Notes under the pieces: generated by a model
The model's database searches: none
What the model was told of the DNA's origin: nothing
What the model saw: only the letters and a program-made list of their open reading frames with translations
Made by a program: the position numbers and the translations under genes
Shown: one piece after another, positions 16,531 to 23,229 of the stretch
Layout of the letters: each line of letters begins with the position of its first letter
Position numbering within the stretch: position 1 is the stretch's first letter
Source: an uncultured Oscillospiraceae bacterium
Lineage (GTDB): Bacteria > Bacillota > Clostridia > Oscillospirales > Oscillospiraceae
Direction of reading: 5' to 3'
Length of the DNA: 24,136 nt
NCBI GenBank assembly: GCA_904398675.1
Contig: CAJFPI010000147.1
Span: forward strand, 1 to 24,136

Positions 16531-17402
16531 TTTATATATTTGTCCGCAATGGCTGAAAATTCGCTTTCCATCTGCGCCAAAACCGCCTTTCGTGTCCTGC
16601 GCCCCCCCCGCACAGCCCCCAATTCCCCGCGGCTCCACGGCCCGCTCCTGTCAAAGCTGCCTTCACTCTTCAGCGCCTTGACCTCTGCAATATGCGCCGT
16701 GATCCGCTCCCGCATCCGGCCCGGATCCGGTACGATCTCCTCTACGCCGCCCAGCTGATAAAAGAAATCGACGCCTGCCGCAAAAACAGGGTTCTCTTGA
16801 GAAAGGACCTCCAGCTGCTCCACATCGATTTTTGTTATTCTGGAAATACTGGTCAGGGGCATGACATGGATCATCGTCCCATACGCTTTGGGAAGGGCCA
16901 GAATATGATCCGCCTGAAGACCGTGGCATAAAAAGCCGCCGCTGATGGCGCGCCCGATCACCATGGCAATTACGGCATGGCCGCATTTGCGGGCCTCCGC
17001 CAGAGCCAGCTGATAGGCGCCCGTCGCCTTGTTCATGCCGTATATCTCCTCCACCTTGCCCGGGGCGTTCCCGGGCGTGTCCACGATCAGGAGCAGCGGG
17101 CGCTTTTCTGAAACGGGCTTTTGGCGGTCTGCCTGGATGGTCTCGTAAACGGCGCAGGCCATCTTATAGGCCTCCTCCATCCCGATGATCCCAAAATATA
17201 CCACCGGGAACCGTGGGTTTACCGCCTGCGCGTCGATTGCTAAAATCGTTATGGGCTGCTGCTCCAGGGCAGCCGTTCCGACTACGGCGCCGGGTCCATA
17301 ATCGGCGGGAAAGGAAACGCCCCCCACCTGATTTTCCTGAAAGCTGTCCGGATCAACGATCATTGTGATTGCCTCTCTCCCGCGGCCAATCATCTGCTCC
17401 AT
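16527..17402 (-). CDS. madD (mdcE): Malonate decarboxylase carboxyltransferase subunit, gamma (MadD/MdcE)
   Basis: A 291-aa protein of the crotonase/carboxyltransferase superfamily. Family features are IVDTPGNAPGKVEEIYGMNKA near residues 105-125, VIAMVIGRAISGGFLCHGLQAD near 143-165 (the glycine-rich oxyanion loop) and a LALPKAYGTMIHVMPLTSISRI segment. With MadC it transfers the carboxyl group of malonyl-S-ACP to biotin on MadF. In biotin-independent relatives the same pair releases CO2 directly. The start immediately follows the madC stop (TAA-ATG), and the stop overlaps madH. The tail from about 245 (SGPWSRGELG...) is variable. Confidence 0.93.
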   Translation of the reverse strand: MEQMIGRGREAITMIVDPDSFQENQVGGVSFPADYGPGAVVGTAALEQQPITILAIDAQAVNPRFPVVYFGIIGMEEAYKMACAVYETIQADRQKPVSEKRPLLLIVDTPGNAPGKVEEIYGMNKATGAYQLALAEARKCGHAVIAMVIGRAISGGFLCHGLQADHILALPKAYGTMIHVMPLTSISRITKIDVEQLEVLSQENPVFAAGVDFFYQLGGVEEIVPDPGRMRERITAHIAEVKALKSEGSFDRSGPWSRGELGAVRGGRRTRKAVLAQMESEFSAIADKYIK

Positions 17403-18365
17403 TTACGGCACCTCCTTTGGCCGCCGGCGAACGGCGCACAAAAATTCAGAGAGCTCCCATTCCGGCAGCAGCTCCGGCTCGTCATTCCCGTAACAGCGCC
17501 ATACATCCATAGAATCGCCAGGCATCAGCTCTGCCGCCTGCTGCACCAGCGCCATCTGCTCCTGCACCAGCGGGTAGGTGCCGATGCGCCTGTAATGGCA
17601 GATCTCCTCATAGGGAAGGGCAAGGATCTCTTCCACCGCGCGCCGGAATGCACGGATCGTATCATCCACCAGGACGTTGCAATCCTGCATGATGTAGCGG
17701 TGCCTTCCGCCTGTGGTTCTGGAAATCAGCGATTTATCCGATGCGTCAAATTCTTCTTTTCCGATCTCCTGCTCGATCACCTCAGGCCCCGTCAGGCCAA
17801 GCCGCCCCAGGGAGCTCATCACGATCACGTCAGTCGCCGCCGCAACAAAGCCCATGCCGCCAAAGCAGCCCACCTTGCTGCCGATCAGGGAAATAACGGG
17901 GATCTTCCCCTTGGTCTCCTGGATCATATCCATGATCTCCGCATGGGCCAGCAATCCCGCATTCGCCTCGTGGAGACGGACGCCGCCCGTATCAAAGGAG
18001 ATCAAAATGGCCGGACGCCGTTCCTCTGGAACACGGCCCTCCCTGTCCAGGATCGTCTCATAGGCCTGCAGGGCCAGGCGAAAGATCCCCACCATTTTCG
18101 CCCCGTGGATCTCTCCCACCGCACCGCCGATAAACCGCCCCTCCTGTGAAATGAGAAACACCGGCCGGGCACCGATGCGTCCCACCCCGGTCACGACGCC
18201 GTCGTCAAAGCTGACCGCCTCCCCCAGCTCCGGCAGATGGGGGCTGACCAGCCGGTCGTTGGGCGCCAGCAGCTCTGAAAACGTCCCCGGGTCCACCAGC
18301 TGGCTGGCCCGTCGGCGGGCTGTCGCACTGTAGAAACTCATCTCCATAAGGCCATCTGTGTTCAT
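17403..18365 (-). CDS. madC (mdcD): Malonate decarboxylase carboxyltransferase subunit, beta (MadC/MdcD)
   Basis: A 320-aa carboxyltransferase-fold protein, partner of MadD. The N-terminal half has VFLISQEGRFIGGAVGEIHGAKM and the acyl-binding FDTGGVRLHEANAGLLAHAEIM; the central loop KVGCFGGMGFVAAATD supplies the oxyanion glycines; LGRLGLTGPEVIEQEIG follows. These match MdcD proteins closely. The start overlaps the madE stop (ATGA) and the stop abuts the madD start, so madE-C-D-H are chained by start/stop overlaps, consistent with fixed stoichiometry. It acts in the cytoplasm in complex with MadA, MadD and MadE. Confidence 0.93.
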   Translation of the reverse strand: MNTDGLMEMSFYSATARRRASQLVDPGTFSELLAPNDRLVSPHLPELGEAVSFDDGVVTGVGRIGARPVFLISQEGRFIGGAVGEIHGAKMVGIFRLALQAYETILDREGRVPEERRPAILISFDTGGVRLHEANAGLLAHAEIMDMIQETKGKIPVISLIGSKVGCFGGMGFVAAATDVIVMSSLGRLGLTGPEVIEQEIGKEEFDASDKSLISRTTGGRHRYIMQDCNVLVDDTIRAFRRAVEEILALPYEEICHYRRIGTYPLVQEQMALVQQAAELMPGDSMDVWRCYGNDEPELLPEWELSEFLCAVRRRPKEVP

Positions 18366-18688
18366 TGCAGATCACCGCCTCTCGCTTCAGACAGGGCCTG
18401 CTGCAGCCGCAGGCTGACAATAAACGGCGTTGCGTTATTGTCGTTGATCTCGATCACAAGATCCCCGCAGCCGCTCTCTGCTACAAAATGGGCGAGCACC
18501 TTGTCCCAAACCTGGTCGAAACCGCACACCGGCGTACACACCTTGACCACCACCTTCCCCCCCTGCGCCTTCCTCGTCAGCAGCACCTCCATATCCCCGG
18601 AGCCGACTACCCCGCTGTGGGACCAATCGGCGGGGATGGACGCGCCTGCAACGCCGTCATAAGAAAACTCCAGATGATTTAACGCCAT
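18362..18688 (-). CDS. madE (mdcC): Malonate decarboxylase acyl carrier protein (MadE/MdcC, delta)
   Basis: A 108-aa carrier protein whose attachment site VVGSGDMEVLL carries the prosthetic group on Ser30. The group is phosphoribosyl-dephospho-CoA, as in the citrate lyase carrier, not 4'-phosphopantetheine. Acetyl, then malonyl, is held on its thiol. AGGAGGG stands 7 nt before the ATG, and the stop overlaps madC. Length and the IPADWSHSGVVGSGD motif agree with MdcC. Confidence 0.94.
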   Translation of the reverse strand: MALNHLEFSYDGVAGASIPADWSHSGVVGSGDMEVLLTRKAQGGKVVVKVCTPVCGFDQVWDKVLAHFVAESGCGDLVIEINDNNATPFIVSLRLQQALSEARGGDLQ

Positions 18689-18700
18689 AAAGAGCCCTCC

Positions 18701-20362
18701 TCACCAATTTTTAAACTTTCCAGGGGGATGGTACAAGCCGCCGGACCAGGCAACCAGATCGCGGATGGTCTGTGCCGCCAGCAGGCTGCGCTTGGCCTTT
18801 GCCGGGTCGATTTCCAGATCGGCCGGCATCTTTACGATTCCACGGCGGCGCAAATCCTTTGTCTGGCGAGGATCTGCCCGCATCCCGATCTCCGTGTAGC
18901 CCGCAACAGCGCGGATTGCGGCCCGGCGCTCTTCCAGGTCTCTGCACTTATGCAGATACGCAATGCCCACCTCTGTTACGATGTGGGTCACGTCGTCCCC
19001 GTAGATCATGACCGGCGGCAGCGCCAATCCCGCAGCATCACGCAGCTCCCAGGCGTCCAAGCGGTCTACAAAGCCGGGTTTCATCTTCTCCCGGAACGTT
19101 TCCTGCAGCTGCACCACCAGGCGGCGGCCGCGGGGAGTTTCCCCGAGGGTTTCCGCCGTGCTGCCCGTTTCCGCCCCGCATTTCAGCCATGCATCGCTGG
19201 CATGGCGCCGTCCCCTGGGATCGCATCCCATATTGGGTGCGCCGCCAAACCCCGCGATCCGGTCCGCCGTTGCGGTGGAGCTGTTGCCGTCCGCGTCGAT
19301 CTGGAGCGTCCCGCCGACGAACATATCCACCGCATAATGCCCCGCAACCTGGGCGTAGGTCCGATTGGAGCGCGGCGAGCCGTCCGGGCCGATCCAGAAC
19401 ACATCCGGGCGCGCCGCCACATATTCCTCCATGCCCAGCTCTCCGCCAAAGCAGCAGATATTCTCCACCCACCCGCTCTCGATGGCAGGAATCAGCGTGG
19501 GGTGGGGATTGAGGGCGAACGAGGAACAGATTTTTCCTTTCAGCCCCAGGGATTCCCCATAGGTTGGCAAAAGCAGTTCAATCGCCGCCGTATCGAACCC
19601 AATGCCGTGGTTGACTGTCTGGACGCCGTACTCTGCATAGATCCCCTTGATCGCCATCATGGCGCGGAGGATCTGGGACTCCGTAATCAGAGCCGGATCC
19701 CGGGTAAACAGGGGCTCCAGATAAAAGGGGCGCGGCGATTCCACCACAAAGTCCACCCAATCGGCCGGAATATCCACTCTGGGGAGATGCTCCACAATTT
19801 GATTCACTTGGGCGATCACAATGCCCTGCTTGAATTTTGCCGCCTCCACGATGACGGGCGTGTCCTCGGTGTTGGCGCCGGTATAGAGGTTTCCCTCGCG
19901 GTCCGCCGCATACGCGGCCACTAAGGCCACGCGGGGGATCAGGTCAATGAAATACCGGCCAAACAGCTCCAGGTAGGTGTGGATATCTCCCAGCTTGATT
20001 TTGCCGGACCGCACCCCCTCTGCAAGAGCCCCGGCTTTTGCGCCCGAATAGGAGAAATCTATTTTTTCTGCAATGCCCTTTTCAAACAGCCTGATATGGC
20101 TGTCCAGCGTAATGGACGACTGCACGAAATGGAGGCCGTATACCTTTTTTGGATCGACACGGCACAATTTTTCTGCCAGAAAATCCGCCTGCTTTTGGTT
20201 ACAGCCCTCAAGATTGACCTTGTCGCCTGGCTGGATCACCGCCTCCAGCAGTTTCACCGTATCCCGTGCCGCCACGATCTTCCCAGGCCCGACGGCTTGT
20301 TCCGCAGCAGCCAATCTCTGCATCCGGTCCTGGTGGAGGGTATCCCATTGGCGCCGCTGCAT
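18701..20362 (-). CDS. madA (mdcA): Acetyl-S-ACP:malonate ACP transferase, alpha (MadA/MdcA)
   Basis: A 553-aa protein of the CoA-transferase type (relative of citrate lyase alpha). It exchanges the acetyl on the carrier protein for malonate, giving malonyl-S-ACP and free acetate. Recognisable MdcA stretches are KVNLEGCNQKQADFLA (48-63), LHFVQSSITLDSH, GIGFDTAAIELLLPTYGE, the FGGELGMEEY region and the glycine-rich GFGGAPNMGCDPRGRRHASDAW. The length is the family norm (about 550). AAGGAG precedes the ATG, 47 nt after madB. It is the diagnostic gene of malonate decarboxylases. Confidence 0.96.
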   Translation of the reverse strand: MQRRQWDTLHQDRMQRLAAAEQAVGPGKIVAARDTVKLLEAVIQPGDKVNLEGCNQKQADFLAEKLCRVDPKKVYGLHFVQSSITLDSHIRLFEKGIAEKIDFSYSGAKAGALAEGVRSGKIKLGDIHTYLELFGRYFIDLIPRVALVAAYAADREGNLYTGANTEDTPVIVEAAKFKQGIVIAQVNQIVEHLPRVDIPADWVDFVVESPRPFYLEPLFTRDPALITESQILRAMMAIKGIYAEYGVQTVNHGIGFDTAAIELLLPTYGESLGLKGKICSSFALNPHPTLIPAIESGWVENICCFGGELGMEEYVAARPDVFWIGPDGSPRSNRTYAQVAGHYAVDMFVGGTLQIDADGNSSTATADRIAGFGGAPNMGCDPRGRRHASDAWLKCGAETGSTAETLGETPRGRRLVVQLQETFREKMKPGFVDRLDAWELRDAAGLALPPVMIYGDDVTHIVTEVGIAYLHKCRDLEERRAAIRAVAGYTEIGMRADPRQTKDLRRRGIVKMPADLEIDPAKAKRSLLAAQTIRDLVAWSGGLYHPPGKFKNW

Positions 20363-20409
20363 AATCGATCACTCCTTTCTTCGTAACAATAGCGCTCCTG
20401 CGGTCCGAC

Positions 20410-21618
20410 TCACGCAATCATGGTGATTGTGGTTACAAAAACTCCGGCGGCAATCGCGCTGGTGATCACTCCGCAGATATTCGCCCCCATGGCCACCGGC
20501 AGGATGATAGCAAAGGGATTTTCTTCTGTGGCCGCGTGCTGCGCCAGTTTTGCCGTAGTTGGCACACAGGATACTCCCGCGATTCCAATGACGGGATTAA
20601 AGTTTTTCTTGCTGATCCAATAGAACAGCCACCCGCCCAGCAGCCCTCCAATCCCGGAGACTGCCAGCGCAATGACCCCAAGGACCAAAATTTTAACCAC
20701 AACCGGGTTTAAAATAACAGACGCCTCACACAGGATCCCCAGCGTCAGGCCCAGGAAAAAGGTTGAGAAATAGGTGATCCCGTCCTCCAGCAGTTTTTGA
20801 AAGGGCAGGATCTCCGCCTCTTTCACCGCAACGCCAATGAAGAACGACAAAATGAGAGGAGCCGCCATGGGAAGGATCAGGCAGAGCACCCCGCAGACAA
20901 CCACGGAAAAGATAAACTTACTCTTCTGCGGCACTTCCGGCGGGTACACCTCCACGTCGATCCCCCGATACTTTTTGGGGACCAGCAGGCGGATCAGATA
21001 GGGGTATCCTCCATAGGTCAGGCTCAAATAGAGGTAAGCAATGATGGAGATGGGGACGAACAGCTCCGGCGCCAGCAGCAGTGAGGTGAATAGAACCATG
21101 GGCCCGTCTGCTCCGCCGATTGTGGCAATGGCCGCAGCCTGTCCCGGCTCCAGGGAAAAGCCAAGGATCCCCACCGCCAGGGCGACAAAGGTCCCCGCCT
21201 CTGCAAACAGGGCGATGGTGATACTGGTCCACGGCCTTGCCAGGAGAAAGCTGATCTCGCTGCGGGCGCCGATTCCCATGAACACCAGGCAGGCGATCAG
21301 TCCGTTTGAGAACATAAAATTGTAGATTGGCTGGAAACAATTGATCTGCAGGATATTCATCAGCTCGTCCGGGTCACTGACCAGGGGGTCCAGCAGCATG
21401 GTGCCGATGGAACCGTCGCTGAGAAACAGAACCCCTGCATTGACGCAGAGCATTCCGATTCCCATTGGGACCATGATCAAAGGCTCCAGCTTTTGGGTGA
21501 ACCCCATGTATGCCAGCAAAAACCCAACGGCAATCAAAAAAAGCCGGGCAACTGCGATCATCGGGTCTTGGGCAAAGAAGGTGCCGATCCCGGGGAACAG
21601 CGCCATAAGAAACTCCAT
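20410..21618 (-). CDS. madB: Na+-pumping carboxybiotin decarboxylase, beta subunit (MadB)
   Basis: A 402-aa, very hydrophobic protein with about nine to eleven helices, homologous to OadB/GcdB/MmdB. It carries the family motif IGGADGP (167-173) with Asp171, counterpart of the OadB aspartate needed for Na+ and proton movement, and a second conserved region, IGIAGVSCVPTTAKLAQ, near the C-terminus. It decarboxylates carboxybiotin on MadF and exports Na+, turning malonate decarboxylation into a sodium gradient. AAGGAGG lies 11 nt before ATG 21616-21618 and overlaps the end of the upstream small gene. In M. rubra madB is likewise directly followed by madA. Confidence 0.95.
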   Translation of the reverse strand: MEFLMALFPGIGTFFAQDPMIAVARLFLIAVGFLLAYMGFTQKLEPLIMVPMGIGMLCVNAGVLFLSDGSIGTMLLDPLVSDPDELMNILQINCFQPIYNFMFSNGLIACLVFMGIGARSEISFLLARPWTSITIALFAEAGTFVALAVGILGFSLEPGQAAAIATIGGADGPMVLFTSLLLAPELFVPISIIAYLYLSLTYGGYPYLIRLLVPKKYRGIDVEVYPPEVPQKSKFIFSVVVCGVLCLILPMAAPLILSFFIGVAVKEAEILPFQKLLEDGITYFSTFFLGLTLGILCEASVILNPVVVKILVLGVIALAVSGIGGLLGGWLFYWISKKNFNPVIGIAGVSCVPTTAKLAQHAATEENPFAIILPVAMGANICGVITSAIAAGVFVTTITMIA

Positions 21619-21621
21619 TTT

Positions 21622-21759
21622 CTACTTTTCCTCCTTCCTCGTTCTGCCAGCGTCTTTTCTGCTGACCACCGAGTTGATGCCAACGACAATCCCAATCACC
21701 AGGAAAGATATCAAGATTGTCAGGGCGTAAGCAAACAGTGCGTAAACGATAGGAGTCAT
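21622..21759 (-). CDS. 45-aa single-pass membrane protein at head of mad operon
   Basis: The frame MTPIVYALFAYALT... has one hydrophobic helix (residues 3-28) followed by a basic/acidic tail (SRKDAGRTRKEEK). GGAGGAG lies 5 nt before ATG 21757-21759, and the stop is 3 nt before the madB start, so translation is coupled to madB. Oxaloacetate and methylmalonyl-CoA decarboxylases have small membrane subunits (OadG gamma, MmdD/MmdE) that hold the complex together; this gene has the right place and topology, though sequence similarity is not evident by eye. I therefore propose an OadG-like assembly subunit. Confidence 0.72.
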   Translation of the reverse strand: MTPIVYALFAYALTILISFLVIGIVVGINSVVSRKDAGRTRKEEK

Positions 21760-21840
21760 AGACTCCTCCCCCCTTTCTGTACTCATGCACACTTGTTCCG
21801 GCTATCTCTCAGCTCTCTCATCCAACGCGTTAATGGTGGG

Positions 21841-21878
21841 AAACAAAAAACGAGAAAAGTAGGTGCCTACTTTTCTCG
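21841..21878 (-). terminator. Intrinsic terminator in the mad leader (regulated attenuator candidate)
   Basis: A perfect 13-bp inverted repeat (21851-21863 with 21866-21878) is followed on the - strand by TTTTTTGTTT (21841-21850). It lies between the mad promoter and the first gene, about 120 nt into the transcript and 82 nt before the 45-aa gene, so transcripts must read through it to express the operon. No gene with a usable start precedes it from this promoter, which makes a conditional attenuator the simplest reading. Confidence 0.9.
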
Positions 21879-21885
21879 CATTCTA
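21862..21885 (-). promoter_or_regulatory. Second NAG triad, overlapping the terminator 5' arm
   Basis: UAG (21883-21885), GAG (21875-21877) and UAG (21867-21869) recur at an exact 8-nt period on the - strand transcript. The last two lie inside the 5' arm of the terminator hairpin, so a bound protein would prevent its folding. Confidence 0.5.
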
Positions 21886-21913
21886 AAATACAAATATCCG
21901 ATTTTCTTCTCAT

Positions 21914-21959
21914 GCGCAGGGACAGCGCCCCATCACGCCTGGATTGATACCGCCTGCAC
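21914..21959 (-). ncRNA. Structured segment of the mad 5' leader
   Basis: On the transcript GUGCAGG (21953-21959) can pair with CCUGCGC (21914-21920; seven pairs, one G-U), enclosing a small AUCA/UGAU hairpin (21945-21948 with 21932-21935). It lies between the two NAG groups. It may present the RNA to a binding protein or be part of a riboswitch; the folding is my manual pairing and matches no class I know. Confidence 0.35.
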
Positions 21960-21980
21960 TCTTACACTCTCTTACTCTGC
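21957..21980 (-). promoter_or_regulatory. Three tandem 8-nt AGAGU-type repeats in the mad leader
   Basis: The transcript reads GCAGAGUA, AGAGAGUG, UAAGAGUG back to back, so AGAGU recurs every 8 nt and NAG triplets keep an 8-nt register (two overlapping sets). It starts some 16 nt after the predicted transcription start. Evenly spaced NAG triplets are the kind of site read by oligomeric RNA-binding proteins such as HutP or TRAP. Confidence 0.6.
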
Positions 21981-22002
21981 TACAACCATCTGAGTTACTT
22001 AT

Positions 22003-22031
22003 AACATACCTCCTTATCCCCCGTTTGTCAA
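22003..22031 (-). promoter_or_regulatory. SigmaA promoter of the mad operon
   Basis: TTGACA (22026-22031, perfect -35) and TATGTT (22003-22008) are separated by exactly 17 bp on the - strand. Transcription should begin near 21996, giving a 5' leader of about 240 nt before the first gene. Confidence 0.85.
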
Positions 22032-22062
22032 GAGATTTTTTCAAATTCCGCGCCTTATCTGC

Positions 22063-22086
22063 TGCACGAAATGTGCATAATGCACA
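22063..22086. promoter_or_regulatory. TGCAC/GTGCA triple half-site between the divergent promoters
   Basis: TGCAC (22063-22067), GTGCA (22073-22077) and TGCAC (22081-22085) make two overlapping dyads, one of them the perfect 15-bp TGTGCAT-A-ATGCACA. It lies about 32 bp upstream of the mad -35, where an activator (LysR- or GntR-type) could bind. No such regulator is encoded in the window. Confidence 0.5.
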
Positions 22087-22179
22087 AATCACATGGCGTC
22101 CGCCCGACATGCAGCGGATGGCAGATCCTTCAGGCAGCGTGTCTGCCGTCCTGCGTTAAAACGTCGGCATGGTATTGAA

Positions 22180-22208
22180 TTGACTGCCTGTCGAAAGGAT
22201 GTTATAAT
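22180..22208 (+). promoter_or_regulatory. SigmaA promoter of the hutP-like gene
   Basis: TTGACT (22180-22185), a 17-bp spacer and a perfect TATAAT (22203-22208). The predicted start near 22215 leaves an unusually long leader of about 278 nt before ATG 22493. The only ATG-started frame there begins upstream of the transcription start. Confidence 0.88.
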
Positions 22209-22299
22209 TATGCCGATATCCATCAGGGGCGGTGGCATAGACGGCAATCCGAGCCGCAGCAAACATGATGCAGAAACTCCAGAGCATTTTCCACAGCAT

Positions 22300-22325
22300 G
22301 ATGCAGCGCATACGCACGCTGCATC
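22300..22325 (+). other. Hairpin in the long hutP leader
   Basis: A perfect 9-bp stem GATGCAGCG (22300-22308) / CGCTGCATC (22317-22325) with an 8-nt loop. There is no T-tract, so it is not a terminator. It is the strongest structure I see in the gene-free leader 22215-22492; a smaller CGCTG/CAGCG hairpin lies near 22417-22431. Confidence 0.5.
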
Positions 22326-22466
22326 CAAAAGAGTCCATGCCGGCAGCATATGGATAGGGATGAACGCACAGACGGGTCCCGGCTTAAGCTGCGGTTAGAA
22401 CCGGTAATCCAGAACAGCGGGCGCTGCCGATCAGCGGCACCGGACACAGGCACCATTCCAACTTCT

Positions 22467-22490
22467 AAGCGGCTAGGGAAAAGAGGAGAG
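22467..22490 (+). promoter_or_regulatory. Four NAG triplets at 7-nt period over the hutP ribosome site
   Basis: AAG (22467-22469), UAG (22474-22476), AAG (22481-22483) and GAG (22488-22490) are each separated by exactly 4 nt, the spacing known for B. subtilis HutP sites, and enclose the AGGAG ribosome site just before ATG 22493. This fits translational self-repression by the encoded HutP-like protein. Confidence 0.5.
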
Positions 22491-22492
22491 CT

Positions 22493-22939
22493 ATGTACAA
22501 GGAACCTGTACCTGAACAAGTACCATTTTATCTTAACGGGATCGGCTACAACGCACTGCGCCTGGCTATGAGCCGCTCAATCGCGGAGGAAACACAGCTA
22601 AAAACCATTTACACAAAGGCAGGCGTGCAATACGTTGTCACAGAAGTCGGCGGAAACTCCAAGCAGGGGTTCCAGGAAAAAATCGTTCGCGCCATATTGG
22701 GCGCAGCGCTGAGCGCAAATTTGATTGAAAAGAATGCACATGAAGTGCATGCCCTGCTCCATGCATCAGAGGAGGCAAAGCGCGGCATTTTGGTGAATAT
22801 TGCATCCGACGTCAATTTGGCGGTAAAAATCGCCATTATCAGGGAGGAACACTGGATTGCCGTGGCGATTTTTGGGGAATCTGCAATCCATCCCTATTCC
22901 AGCCATGAGCGCTGCGGGCTGGGGGTTATGAATATTTAA
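22493..22939 (+). CDS. hutP-like: HutP-family RNA-binding antiterminator
   Basis: A 148-aa protein that aligns along its length with Bacillus subtilis HutP as I remember it. The diagnostic block is N-x-x-E-V-H86-A-L-L-H90-A-S-E-E-A (HutP ESHALYHATMEA, His73/His77). Further matches are EVGG near 51-54, WIAVAIFGESAIHP (121-134; HutP DWIAVSLYGTIGAP) and SSH138ERCGLGVMNI (HutP LEHETFGVGINHI, His138). All three His residues that hold the Mg2+-histidine complex are kept. HutP is a hexamer that binds spaced UAG/NAG triplets in mRNA and prevents terminator folding. There are no hut genes here. Instead the protein is divergent from the malonate decarboxylase operon, which has a leader terminator. The ligand could be histidine or something else. 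Confidence 0.88.
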   Translation: MYKEPVPEQVPFYLNGIGYNALRLAMSRSIAEETQLKTIYTKAGVQYVVTEVGGNSKQGFQEKIVRAILGAALSANLIEKNAHEVHALLHASEEAKRGILVNIASDVNLAVKIAIIREEHWIAVAIFGESAIHPYSSHERCGLGVMNI

Positions 22940-23080
22940 CAGCATAAGCGTCAGCGCATTTTCCCATGGCAAGGAAACAGAAAAACCCGCGTTTGGATCG
23001 GATCGCACCGCTATTATTGATATGGCGCTGTTGAGGGCGCGCCGTGCCTTCCGTCCGGCAAAATACAGGCATATCATAAA

Positions 23081-23118
23081 CATAGGTTGGGAAAGGGAAT
23101 TTCCCAACCTATGTTTTA
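23081..23118 (+). terminator. Intrinsic terminator of the hutP-like gene
   Basis: A perfect 14-bp stem (23081-23094 with 23100-23113) with a GGGAA loop, followed by TTTTATT on the + strand. It lies 141 nt after the stop codon and is A/T flanked, so it may also work on the other strand. Confidence 0.88.
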
Positions 23119-23193
23119 TTCACAGCCATGCATAGCAGCAAAATCTTTTCCCTCAGGCACAGCGGGCGAAAGGCCCTGCTGATAGCTGCAAGC

Positions 23194-23229
23194 TAAAAAT
23201 ATCCTGCTGCAGGGATTCGGAATATTTTC
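23194..23229 (-). terminator. Possible terminator of the M28 peptidase gene
   Basis: On the - strand AAAATATTCC can pair with GGATATTTTT (one bulged T) around a loop with its own CCTGC/GCAGG pairing. The right arm doubles as the T-tract. It starts 11 nt after the peptidase stop. Confidence 0.4.

Noticed and set aside
15694..16758. Open frames on the + strand opposite madH and madD
   Set aside because: Composition is that of reverse-complement shadow; the - strand carries a full chain of overlapping mad genes.
21910..22110. 66-aa frame on the - strand in the mad leader
   Set aside because: Its start lies upstream of the mapped-by-eye promoter and the frame crosses the -35 and -10, so it cannot be translated from that transcript.
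22210..22398. His-containing frame at the start of the hutP leader, considered as a histidine leader peptide
   Set aside because: Its ATG is 1 nt after the -10 element and so precedes the transcription start; there is no ribosome site.
22950..23075. Possible gene remnant after the hutP-like gene
   Set aside because: A readable stretch exists but lacks a start, a ribosome site and recognisable homology.
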